The notes under the pieces: generated by a model | Databases searched by the model: none | Told to the model about the DNA's origin: nothing | What the model saw: the letters and a program-made list of their open reading frames with translations, nothing else | Source: JAJRRH01 sp047638815 | GTDB lineage: Bacteria > Bacteroidota > Bacteroidia > Flavobacteriales_D > JABDKJ01 | Direction: 5' to 3' | DNA: 50,224 nt | NCBI GenBank assembly: GCA_047638815.1 | Contig: JBLIMR010000015.1 | Span: 1-50,224 of the forward strand | Shown here: piece by piece, positions 1-7,379 of the stretch | Position numbering within the stretch: the first letter of the stretch is position 1 | Layout: every line of letters begins with the position of its first letter | Program-made: the position numbers and the translations under genes

Positions 1-79
1 AACCTGAAGTGACATCTGGCAAAAGAAAGTCTGGTGCTTTGAAGCCCAATTCAATTTGTGTAGTAGGTGTTAAAGCCAT
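1..79 (-). CDS. Redoxin/thioredoxin-like protein, N-terminal fragment (gene runs off the left edge)
   Basis: Reverse-complement reading from an ATG at 79 gives 26 codons that stay open to the window edge. The peptide begins MALTPTTQIELGFKAPDF and continues LLPDVTSG. An 'xLGxKAPDFxLPD' start is typical of the AhpC/TSA and thioredoxin-like peroxiredoxin families, in which the segment lies just before the catalytic cysteine region. The cysteine itself would be outside the window, so catalytic competence cannot be judged. A perfect TAACTTTG promoter box sits 13 bases upstream. The family call rests on a short segment and is moderate; presence of a gene here is well supported. Confidence 0.6.
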   Translation of the reverse strand, partial: MALTPTTQIELGFKAPDFLLPDVTSG

Positions 80-91
80 TTCGTTTTTTTT

Positions 92-99
92 CAAAGTTA
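92..99 (-). promoter_or_regulatory. Bacteroidota -7 promoter box (TAACTTTG) for the redoxin gene
   Basis: Read on the minus strand this is an exact TAnnTTTG match, 13 bases from the ATG at 79. No good TTG -33 element is seen at the usual 17-23 base spacing, so the call rests on the -7 box and its position. Confidence 0.45.
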
Positions 100-142
100 C
101 ACATATTAGAAAAGTGAATCCTTCGACAAGCTCTGGGACCGA

Positions 143-177
143 ATTAAAAATTAAAAATGAAAAGTGAAAGGTGAAAA
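143..177. repeat. Imperfect 7-bp tandem repeat, five units
   Basis: Five consecutive heptamers fit the consensus (A/G)T(T/G)AAA(A/G): ATTAAAA, ATTAAAA, ATGAAAA, GTGAAAG, GTGAAAA. The 7-base phase is kept exactly. It lies in the 274-bp divergent gap between the redoxin and SDR genes. Role unknown. Confidence 0.6.
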
Positions 178-280
178 ATCCAATCTCCTTCTCGACTCTT
201 TTATTCCTTAAAGTGACCCCGCGTGTATTAACCTTAAGACCATCAAAAATCAACAATCTTTATTCCAAATCCCTCCTTTA

Positions 281-301
281 AAATCTCAAATCTCAAATCT
301 C
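281..301. repeat. Perfect 7-bp tandem repeat, three AAATCTC units
   Basis: Three exact AAATCTC units stand in the same gap as the other heptamer array but have an unrelated unit. They end about 30 bases upstream of the SDR promoter box. Apart from the repeats and promoter boxes I see nothing else in the gap 80-353. Confidence 0.65.
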
Positions 302-332
302 CAATTTTCATTCACTCTCCTCTCGAATTCCC

Positions 333-340
333 TATCTTTG
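333..340 (+). promoter_or_regulatory. Bacteroidota -7 promoter box (TATCTTTG) for the SDR gene
   Basis: Exact TAnnTTTG match, 13 bases before the ATG at 354. The -33 region is weak (TTTTCATTC around 305-313). Predicted transcription start about 345. Confidence 0.5.
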
Positions 341-353
341 AAAAAAATATTAG

Positions 354-1115
354 ATGAAGAAAACAGCACTCATTACTGGAGCCGGATCTGGAATTGGTCA
401 AGCAACTGCAATAAAATTATCACAGGATGGCTATTCAATCATTGTTGTGGGAAGAAGACAAATTGCGTTGGAAGAAACAGTTTCTAAACTTGCCGGAGGG
501 GATCATAAAATGATGAGTGTGGATGTTGGAAATAAAAAAGATTTTTCTGCAATGCTAAAAAACACATTAAGTGTGAAGGATAACTTGGTGGCAGTATTTG
601 CTAATGCGGGAATAGGAGGAGAAAACAAATATGGCGATGAGGATCGTTGGGAAAGTATAATTCAGACTAATTTATCAGGGCCATATTATACAATTATGGA
701 GTGTTTACCTTTTCTTGAAAAATCAACATCGGATTTCAAACATGTATTAATTACTGGGTCTTGTCTATCTCGATTTGGAGTACCTAATTACCCGGCATAT
801 ATCGCTTCTAAGTCTGGAGTAAATGGTCTAGCGAAAGCATTGGCGATTGATTTTGCTTCTAAAAAGATTTTGGTTAATGCAATTCTTCCTGGATGGGTAG
901 AAACTGACATGGCGAAGCAAGGAATACGATTGCTTGCGGAGGCGGACAATAAACCATATCAAGATGCTTTTGATGAGCAAATGGGATATGTGCCATTGAA
1001 TAAAATGTCGCAGCCAGAGGAAATTGCAGGTTTTGTTTCATATTTATTTTCTGGAAAACAATCCTCCATGACCGGTCAGTCGATTGATATCAATAACGGA
1101 GCATTCATGATTTAA
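354..1115 (+). CDS. SDR-family NAD(P)-dependent oxidoreductase (FabG-like)
   Basis: A 253-residue classical short-chain dehydrogenase/reductase with a Rossmann fold. Visible motifs: cofactor-binding TGAGSGIG at residues 8-15, NAG at 84-86, N106, catalytic S136, and Y149-x3-K153 in PAYIASK. The length is typical of classical SDRs. A basic pair after strand 2 (GRR, about 33-35) hints at NADP(H) preference, which is inference. The substrate cannot be read from sequence; relatives include 3-oxoacyl-ACP reductases and many alcohol or sugar dehydrogenases. The start is the ATG just downstream of a TATCTTTG box. A CPBP protease gene begins 11 bases after the stop, suggesting co-transcription. Confidence 0.9.
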   Translation: MKKTALITGAGSGIGQATAIKLSQDGYSIIVVGRRQIALEETVSKLAGGDHKMMSVDVGNKKDFSAMLKNTLSVKDNLVAVFANAGIGGENKYGDEDRWESIIQTNLSGPYYTIMECLPFLEKSTSDFKHVLITGSCLSRFGVPNYPAYIASKSGVNGLAKALAIDFASKKILVNAILPGWVETDMAKQGIRLLAEADNKPYQDAFDEQMGYVPLNKMSQPEEIAGFVSYLFSGKQSSMTGQSIDINNGAFMI

Positions 1116-1126
1116 TTTTAGCCTCA

Positions 1127-1732
1127 TTGTCAAGAAATAGAGTACTCTTACTTGCTGGGTTCACACTCATTGTCTTTCCACTTATTGGGATCATCATACT
1201 TTATTTTTTCTCCGATAATGAGTTCCATTTAATGACGAGATCAAGAGAGAGTATTTGGATCCAAATACTTTTGGGAATTGTAGTTGGTGGGATTGCCGGA
1301 TTTATGGCGTGGTTTATTTCTGAATCAAAGTGGGTAAGTCCACGTTCTGGCCGATATCTCAATCTTATTGGAGAAATGAATCTTCGTCATGTTGATATTA
1401 TTTTCATTTCATTGTGCGCGGGCATAGGCGAAGAATTACTTTTTCGTGGGGCCATTCAACCATTTTTAGGAATATGGATCACAGCAGTTGTTTTTGTTCT
1501 TATTCATGGTTACATCAATCCAAAAGATTGGAGAATAAGTATTTATGGAGTAAGTATGACTGTGATTATTGCGGTTTTGGGTTTCATGTGTGACCGAATA
1601 GGAATATGGTCAGCTGCTATTGCGCATGCCATGATAGATTATGTCCTCTTGCAATTGATGGTCAAAAAGTGGTCAATAAGAAAATCTGAACTTCTAAATT
1701 TATCTATCAAAGACATAGAGGAGGAGGAATGA
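1127..1732 (+). CDS. CPBP-family intramembrane metalloprotease (TTG start)
   Basis: A 201-residue membrane protein of the CPBP/Abi (CAAX prenyl protease 2-like) family, whose glutamate and histidine motifs lie inside membrane helices and bind zinc. Motif 1 is GEELLFRG with E102, E103 and R107; motif 2 is FVLIHG with H127; motif 3 is HAMID with H167. Hydrophobic segments are at about 6-28, 45-65, 90-100, 112-130 and 140-160. No in-frame ATG precedes the first helix and an in-frame stop lies upstream at 1094, so TTG at 1127 is the best start. The spacing of 11 bases from the SDR gene suggests an operon. Substrate unknown; bacterial relatives include bacteriocin self-immunity proteins, but nothing here points to one. 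Confidence 0.85.
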   Translation: MSRNRVLLLAGFTLIVFPLIGIIILYFFSDNEFHLMTRSRESIWIQILLGIVVGGIAGFMAWFISESKWVSPRSGRYLNLIGEMNLRHVDIIFISLCAGIGEELLFRGAIQPFLGIWITAVVFVLIHGYINPKDWRISIYGVSMTVIIAVLGFMCDRIGIWSAAIAHAMIDYVLLQLMVKKWSIRKSELLNLSIKDIEEEE

Positions 1733-1779
1733 AATTCAGATGCACAAGTCAAAGTGCATGATTGAAATTCCAACGTGTA

Positions 1780-1808
1780 GTTGATGAACTAGGCTAGTCT
1801 TATCTTTG
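1780..1808 (+). promoter_or_regulatory. Bacteroidota-type promoter (GTTG-N17-TATCTTTG) for the lipoprotein gene
   Basis: GTTG at 1780-1783 and an exact TAnnTTTG at 1801-1808, 17 bases apart. Predicted leader about 40 bases before the ATG at 1856. Confidence 0.55.
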
Positions 1809-1855
1809 TACTTCATAAACCCATTCCATCCATTGGAATACTTATCTTTTTAAAT

Positions 1856-2818
1856 ATGAAGTTGAATAAAGTTATTAAGCGTATTGGAATTTTTAGTTTG
1901 GGTATATGCATGGTTTCATGTGCAAGCAAAAATGCCCCAAATGGATCCAATAATCCTGTCGTTTCCTCGGAGGAAGTTGAATTGATAGCTACATCGAAAG
2001 AGTTTAACGCTTATTGGTACAATGGTACAGCCGAGTTAAGCACTTATGAATTGAGTCAAGCTAGATATGGAGAAATGCACCCTGGAAATGAAGTCCTAAT
2101 TTTTGTGACGGAAGATTATAATATGAAAAAGCAAGTAAAGCGTGAGTCTGTTTCCGATGACCAATATTCTTCGATCCTTAAATTGAATCGAATTAAAAGA
2201 TTTACGACCGGGATTTATGATTATTCTATGATGACATCTGTGTTCAAAGCTGTGGATACCGAGAAACATCCAATGGCATTTAAGGTAAACTCTTCCTCAC
2301 AAGATTGGTGTGGTCATACTTGGTCCAACCTAGTATATGATGAGAATGGTGGTTACACACAACACCTCGATTCTTATTTCGAATCAGAAGCGGGAGAGGA
2401 TAAAAAGCTTGGAAAAGCAATGAGTGAGGATGCTGTTTTTACTCAAATAAGATTGGATCCAAATGATCTACCTCAGGGTAAGTTTAGAATGATACCGTCT
2501 ATGAATTATTCTCGATTTTCTCATGTAGAATTAAAACCTGAAGAGGTGAGCGGTAAGTTGTTATTGGAGTCAACTGTTGATGAAACAGAATTGCATTCTT
2601 ATACATTGGAGTATACATCGGGAAGAACAATTAAGATATATTTTGAGCCAGCTTTTCCCTATACCATTCAGGGATGGGAGGAGAAAAGAAAAAGTGGTTT
2701 TGGCGATTCGGCAAAATGGCTAACGACAATTGCAACCTTAAAGAATATTGTCAATACAAACTATTGGGCCAAGCATTCAACTTCTGATGTTGATATGAGA
2801 AAGATGTTGGGTTTGTAA
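1856..2818 (+). CDS. Lipoprotein of unknown function, conserved in Bacteroidota
   Basis: A 320-residue protein with a lipoprotein signal: basic start, hydrophobic core and a lipobox-like MVSC with lipidated cysteine C22. The mature region has no motif I can tie to a reaction. Conspicuous segments are EFNAYWYNGTAEL (about 49-61), QARYGEMHPGNEVLIFVTED (about 68-87) and SSQDWCGHTWSN (about 146-157). From memory, related proteins in flavobacterial genomes are often labelled 'septum formation inhibitor Maf'. The sequence does not support that label: it is a secreted lipoprotein with no Maf nucleotide-pyrophosphatase motif. It has its own promoter and a terminator shared with the convergent TonB receptor gene, so it is probably transcribed alone. 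Confidence 0.75.
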   Translation: MKLNKVIKRIGIFSLGICMVSCASKNAPNGSNNPVVSSEEVELIATSKEFNAYWYNGTAELSTYELSQARYGEMHPGNEVLIFVTEDYNMKKQVKRESVSDDQYSSILKLNRIKRFTTGIYDYSMMTSVFKAVDTEKHPMAFKVNSSSQDWCGHTWSNLVYDENGGYTQHLDSYFESEAGEDKKLGKAMSEDAVFTQIRLDPNDLPQGKFRMIPSMNYSRFSHVELKPEEVSGKLLLESTVDETELHSYTLEYTSGRTIKIYFEPAFPYTIQGWEEKRKSGFGDSAKWLTTIATLKNIVNTNYWAKHSTSDVDMRKMLGL

Positions 2819-2835
2819 CAAAGACAAATAAATAA

Positions 2836-2870
2836 GGGTGCTCTTGATAATTCGAGAGCACCCTTTTGTT
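2836..2870 (+). terminator. Rho-independent terminator between convergent genes
   Basis: A perfect 9-bp stem, GGGTGCTCT (2836-2844) with AGAGCACCC (2855-2863), a 10-base loop, then TTTTGTT. It ends the lipoprotein transcript. The stem is symmetric, so it may also stop transcripts of the minus-strand receptor gene, although that side lacks a clean T-run. Confidence 0.85.
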
Positions 2871-2886
2871 ATATTAGTATTTGATT

Positions 2887-5709
2887 TTAGAAGTTATATC
2901 TAACGCCAAAATTCCATGTAGTTCCGAATCCGAAGAATACTTTATTACTCTTGTTGATTCCATTATAGATATCTTCTTCATTTGTTTCAGCATCAACAAC
3001 ATCATTAGTTGCCGATTCAGAAATGTAAACCGTGTCAAATACATTATTAACATTAAGTCTAAAAGATAACGATTGGGCATTTTTATCATCTAGCAATAAC
3101 TTATAAGAAATTCCTGCATCCATTAAGTTATAGCTTGGTAATTTAAGTGCCCCAAGTTCTGGTTCTTCAATGAATAACCCAGAATAAAGATCGTCTACTA
3201 ATCTCCAACTTGCATCTAGTGTTAAACCTCTTGATGGTTTGTAATCCAAACCTAATCTTGTTGTGAATTGTGCTGCGTCTCCAACTTTGATGCCATCAAG
3301 GCTGATTTCTTTTTCACTAATTATGTTTTCAATTGAACTACCATTGTCGTCAACGTAATCTGGTTCTACATTTCCACCATAAACCCAATTTCCAACGGAA
3401 AGCATTGCAAGTACCTTTAGCTTATCTGTAACACGGTAAGTCCCGTCAATTTCGAGTCCACGATGTATTTGTTGAGCATCGTAAAGACTCGCAAATGCTT
3501 CTACTTCAAGGGTGTCTCCGGTTGCTATCTCCAAAACATCAACATCCGTTTGTACAGGTATATATCTGTCTTTCCAAGACGTATTGTATAGATTCAAATT
3601 GGCAGATATTTTTTTTGTTCTTAGCCCATACCCTAACTCTACTCCAACAACTTTTTCGTTTTTAATATCGTCATTTAACACATTATCATTGTTTAAATAT
3701 ACAGCATCAAAATTAGGCTGCTTGGAATAAAATCCACCGTTGATATAAACATTGTGGTATTCATCCAAGTTGTAGTTAGCTCCCCCCTTTATATTACCAC
3801 CAAGAATAGCTTTCCAATCAGTTTCTTGCAGTGGATCCGAATCTAGGTAGCTAAAATAATCTATTCTTCTAAAGCTCTGACTTGAAACAGCACCTTGAAT
3901 AAAAGTTGTAAGTTGATCTTTGGAATACTCAAGCTGAGTAAAAGCTCCAGCCCATCTCACCAATCCATCATTATGATAATTTATCTTTTTATCATCATCA
4001 GTACTTCTAAATACGTTCCATAAACTACCAATATTTGAATCATATGTTTCACTCACTATATTCATTGGTTGATTAACATTCTCAGGATCTCTAAATCCAG
4101 GCGCACCTAATAAATCATCCAACCTTCTGTAATGAATTCCTCTATAGCTTCTTAAATCAATACCCATATCAAAAGTCAATTCATTATTGATTGTGGTAGA
4201 GTAGTTACTTATTACGCCTATCCAATTGTGAGAGTTTATTGAAGCTCTTCTAACTATACCGTTTCGACTAGTGATTCCTGGATGATAATAGTCATAACCA
4301 TTACTACCTACCTCTGCGCTGTCTGCTGTGATAACATCACTATTAACCACATATGTATTTGTTTCTGGATCAAGGCTGTTTCCATAACTGAATGATTCAT
4401 TGAACGCAAACTCTGTTCCTCCGTTTGATGCAGCAATACCATCATATTGGACATTCCCATTTTCATCCCTAAAATTAGAACTGCTAGCAAAATTGAAACG
4501 ACCATTAACTCTACCAATGTCACCTGTTCCCCCACCTCGGCCATAAGAAGCATATGCGGCAGTTGAAATAGATGATTTGTCAGTAAGATTTAAATCCCAG
4601 TTCACAGAAGCAACAGGTTTGTGATAGAAATTTCTTCTCCAATTAAAATCTTTTGAATCTAGCCTTCCTTGATTAAAGTTATACTTTGTTCCATGGTCTA
4701 AATAATCCTCTAGTGTCGCCATGTTGAAAAAACTAGTAGTTCTTTGGTTATGAACTTGCGGAGCACCAGTTACCGTGAATTGCACATTATTTTTTTCATT
4801 TTCCCAACCAAAGCCTAAAAAATAATTGTACCCTTCAAATTCAGTTGAATTAGCATATCCATAACCAGAAGTTCTACTGAATAATGCAGATACAGCCAAT
4901 CCACTTTCCAACTTCCCTGATGAATAAGACGCTGAAACTTTATTGTAACCATCGTTTCCAATTACAGCACCCATTGAACCTCCTTTTTTAGCATCAGTGG
5001 TCTTAGTAAGTATGTTAATCGTACCCCCAACAGAGGAGATGGCTAATTTTGAAGATCCCAACCCTCTTTGCACTTGTATTCCAGTTGTCACATCAGCCAA
5101 ACCTGCCCAATTAGACCAAAAAACGGCACCGTTTTCCATGTCATTAACTGGAACCCCATTGATCATTACCGCAATGTTTTCTTGAGAGAATCCACGTATA
5201 CTAATTCTTGAATCTCCAAATCCTCCACCTGCTTTTGTTGCATATACTGATGGGGTATTGTTGAGAATCTCAGGTAATTCTTGTGAGCCTAATTTGTCTT
5301 GGATTTCAGAAGCTTTAATTGTTGATACGGCAACGGGTGTTTTTCTATCTTTGGCAATATCCGCAACACCAACGATTACAACGTCACCTAATAAAGTTGA
5401 ATTAGCAGCCAAACCAATTTTGCCTAAATTAGTCATCTCCCCAGAAGCAACAGAAAATGCTCGTGTAATGGTATTGTATCCAACGAACTTAATTTCGATA
5501 GCGCCACTCGCTGGTACCTCAAAATTGAAATTTCCATTCATGTCTGTAAAGCCACCAATATTTGTGCCTTTTATTGTAACACTAGCACCAGGCAATCCCT
5601 TATTGCCATTTATGTCAATGACGGTTCCTTTCAAGGTCCCTTGTGCTAACACAGCCGAACTTAAAGTCAGAGCAGCTAGTATTAACGAAAATTTGTAAAG
5701 TGATTTCAT
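2887..5709 (-). CDS. TonB-dependent outer membrane receptor with carboxypeptidase-like N-terminal domain
   Basis: A 940-residue receptor for energised uptake across the outer membrane. Residues 1-22 form a signal peptide ending AVLAQ. A carboxypeptidase-regulatory-like beta-sandwich follows (about 24-95, 'GTVIDINGNKGLPGASVTIKG'). Next is the plug domain (about 115-235, with SISIRGFSQEN-like and GGTINILTK segments), then a long beta-barrel ending in a terminal phenylalanine (GVRYNF). No SusD-like partner is adjacent, so polysaccharide uptake is not indicated; the ligand is unknown (siderophore, cofactor or other). A one-mismatch promoter AATATTTG lies at 5740-5747 on the minus strand with a TTG element 22 bases further up. 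The gene appears to be a single-gene transcript. Confidence 0.92.
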   Translation of the reverse strand: MKSLYKFSLILAALTLSSAVLAQGTLKGTVIDINGNKGLPGASVTIKGTNIGGFTDMNGNFNFEVPASGAIEIKFVGYNTITRAFSVASGEMTNLGKIGLAANSTLLGDVVIVGVADIAKDRKTPVAVSTIKASEIQDKLGSQELPEILNNTPSVYATKAGGGFGDSRISIRGFSQENIAVMINGVPVNDMENGAVFWSNWAGLADVTTGIQVQRGLGSSKLAISSVGGTINILTKTTDAKKGGSMGAVIGNDGYNKVSASYSSGKLESGLAVSALFSRTSGYGYANSTEFEGYNYFLGFGWENEKNNVQFTVTGAPQVHNQRTTSFFNMATLEDYLDHGTKYNFNQGRLDSKDFNWRRNFYHKPVASVNWDLNLTDKSSISTAAYASYGRGGGTGDIGRVNGRFNFASSSNFRDENGNVQYDGIAASNGGTEFAFNESFSYGNSLDPETNTYVVNSDVITADSAEVGSNGYDYYHPGITSRNGIVRRASINSHNWIGVISNYSTTINNELTFDMGIDLRSYRGIHYRRLDDLLGAPGFRDPENVNQPMNIVSETYDSNIGSLWNVFRSTDDDKKINYHNDGLVRWAGAFTQLEYSKDQLTTFIQGAVSSQSFRRIDYFSYLDSDPLQETDWKAILGGNIKGGANYNLDEYHNVYINGGFYSKQPNFDAVYLNNDNVLNDDIKNEKVVGVELGYGLRTKKISANLNLYNTSWKDRYIPVQTDVDVLEIATGDTLEVEAFASLYDAQQIHRGLEIDGTYRVTDKLKVLAMLSVGNWVYGGNVEPDYVDDNGSSIENIISEKEISLDGIKVGDAAQFTTRLGLDYKPSRGLTLDASWRLVDDLYSGLFIEEPELGALKLPSYNLMDAGISYKLLLDDKNAQSLSFRLNVNNVFDTVYISESATNDVVDAETNEEDIYNGINKSNKVFFGFGTTWNFGVRYNF

Positions 5710-5916
5710 CTATGTTGTTTTTAATTAGTATTAATCACACAAATATTCCTATTATTTTAGATCTAAGCCCAAGATACAATAAGAAAGCGTTAATAAAAAC
5801 ATGGAAAATATCAACATAATTAGCGCTTTAAGCAAGATTATTTTAAGCTAAATATTGTGTTGAAATTTCTAAATAGGACTGGATTAGTCTTGAAAAATTA
5901 GAATTTCTTCCAGTGA

Positions 5917-6330
5917 TTAAGAAATCGGAGACCGATAGATGATATTTGTGTCAAACTCAATTTGATACAGCAGTTTATTTAGTTTTTGAGCAATAACAAT
6001 AAACTCTGTAAATCCTCCTTTTTTTAGAAGCTCAAACGATCCTTCCTTTTCATGGACAGCATCACCTGTATATGCAAGTAGGTCAAATTTGTTCTTCATC
6101 AGCCAGATGCGTGCATGTTCATTTTCATCGCCCACATATTCAGAGAATGCGCGCCATTCAGGCAATCTGTTTTTTAACATCCAATCACCGGCTTTTGTGC
6201 TACCCCACAAAAAATCCATAACACAAATCAACTCCGGATAACCATTATTGAATAACCATTTGGCTATTTTTTCATTTCCGGCAATGGCCTCAGACCACGC
6301 GATTAATATTTTGGAAGGGTATGCTCTCAT
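5917..6330 (-). CDS. Small helical-repeat protein of unknown function, coupled to rluD
   Basis: A 137-residue soluble protein I do not recognise. It contains four tandem degenerate repeats of 25-26 residues anchored by W25, W50, W76 and L101 in the pattern 'A-x-x-W-L-x-x-N-x-x-x-E-L'. Examples are IAKWLFNNGYPEL, AGDWMLKNRLPEW, ARIWLMKNKFDLL and SFELLKKGGFTEF. The periodicity suggests a short helical-hairpin solenoid, perhaps a protein-binding scaffold; this is inference. There is no signal peptide or membrane segment. The start codon overlaps the rluD stop in an ATGA, so translation is coupled and the gene closes the PASTA-T9SS-rluD run. Confidence 0.7.
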   Translation of the reverse strand: MRAYPSKILIAWSEAIAGNEKIAKWLFNNGYPELICVMDFLWGSTKAGDWMLKNRLPEWRAFSEYVGDENEHARIWLMKNKFDLLAYTGDAVHEKEGSFELLKKGGFTEFIVIAQKLNKLLYQIEFDTNIIYRSPIS

Positions 6331-7379
6331 TTGTTATAAGCATTAATATATGTGTCCCACTTTTTCAACACATTAACCATGTCTTCCGGCAATTCAGATT
6401 CAAAACTCATTCGTTCACCCGTTTTTGGATGGGTAAATCCTATTGATTTAGCATGCAGTGCATGCCTAGGAATAGTAGTAAAACAGTTCATGACAAACTG
6501 CTTGTATTTGGAGAAGGTTGTTCCCTTTACTATTCTATCTCCTTTATAAGTATCATCATTGAATAGTGGATGATTTTCATGTTTGAAGTGTGCTCTTATT
6601 TGATGGGTTCTTCCTGTTTCAAGCTTACATTCAACCAACGTAACATAACCGTATCTCTTTAACACCTTGTAATGTGTTATAGCCTTTTTTCCCATTTCAT
6701 CATCTTCAAAGACTGCCATAACCTTACGATCTTGAAGGGAGCGACCAATATTACCCTCTATGGTGCCATCTTCTATTATGTCACCCCATACCAAGGCTTG
6801 ATATTTTCGATCAGTTGTTCGGTCAAAAAATTGTTTAGAAAGATGAGCCATGGCAAATTCATTTTTGGCTATAATCATCAAGCCTGTTGTATTCTTGTCC
6901 AATCTATGGACAATGCCAGGTCTAGGCGTTATTGCATCCGAAGCTTCAGGTAGATTTTGAAAATGAAACATAAGCGCGTTTACCAATGTGCCAGTGTAAT
7001 TGCCATATGCAGGATGAACGACCATACCTGCAGCCTTATTGATAATTGCCAAAGTGTCATCTTCGTAGACGATGTCTATTGGAATATCCTGTGCAATAAG
7101 TTCAAGTTCACGAACCGGGTACGGCATTTCTATTCTAATAACCTCGCCAGGTTGAACTTTGTAATTGGTTTTAACATTTTTGTCGTCAACCCAGATGAAT
7201 CCGTTTTTTGTTGCATCCTGGATTTTTGAACGCGAAGTATTAGGCATCCGATCCATCAAGAATTTGTCTATTCTTAATGGTTCTTGACCAGGATCAACCA
7301 CATAACGATGATGTTCGTATAGTTCTTCAGAGGGATTACTCTCACCTTCTGGATTCGTGTTTTCACTTAATGATGACAA
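6327..7379 (-). CDS. rluD: RluD-type large-subunit rRNA pseudouridine synthase
   Basis: A 350-residue RluA-family enzyme that isomerises uridine to pseudouridine in 23S rRNA. An acidic N-terminal tail is followed by an S4 RNA-binding domain (about 36-85, 'RIDKFLMDRMPNTSRSKIQ') and a catalytic domain with the family motif RPGIVHRLDKNTTG. D161 is the catalytic aspartate. A later ETGRTHQIRAH motif is also present. E. coli RluD modifies positions 1911, 1915 and 1917; equivalence here is inferred from family. The gene overlaps the end of the upstream T9SS gene by 17 bases and the following gene by four, consistent with one operon. The cluster ddl / PASTA protein / rluD recurs in Bacteroidota. Confidence 0.92.
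   Translation of the reverse strand: MSSLSENTNPEGESNPSEELYEHHRYVVDPGQEPLRIDKFLMDRMPNTSRSKIQDATKNGFIWVDDKNVKTNYKVQPGEVIRIEMPYPVRELELIAQDIPIDIVYEDDTLAIINKAAGMVVHPAYGNYTGTLVNALMFHFQNLPEASDAITPRPGIVHRLDKNTTGLMIIAKNEFAMAHLSKQFFDRTTDRKYQALVWGDIIEDGTIEGNIGRSLQDRKVMAVFEDDEMGKKAITHYKVLKRYGYVTLVECKLETGRTHQIRAHFKHENHPLFNDDTYKGDRIVKGTTFSKYKQFVMNCFTTIPRHALHAKSIGFTHPKTGERMSFESELPEDMVNVLKKWDTYINAYNK

Noticed and set aside
1127..1732. Bacteriocin-immunity role for the CPBP protease
   Set aside because: No bacteriocin, leader-peptide or transporter gene is nearby; CPBP proteins have many other roles.
1856..2818. Label 'septum formation inhibitor Maf' for the lipoprotein
   Set aside because: The protein is a lipid-anchored secreted protein without the Maf nucleotide-pyrophosphatase motifs; the label appears to be propagated from other annotations.
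2874..3089. 71-codon minus-strand frame beside the TonB receptor stop
   Set aside because: It overlaps the receptor gene in another frame, is Leu/Met-rich by translation of AT-rich sequence, and shows no domain pattern.
5258..5698. 146-codon plus-strand frame opposite the receptor's N-terminus
   Set aside because: It is the antisense shadow of the receptor's signal peptide and carboxypeptidase-like domain; the receptor frame has clear family motifs.
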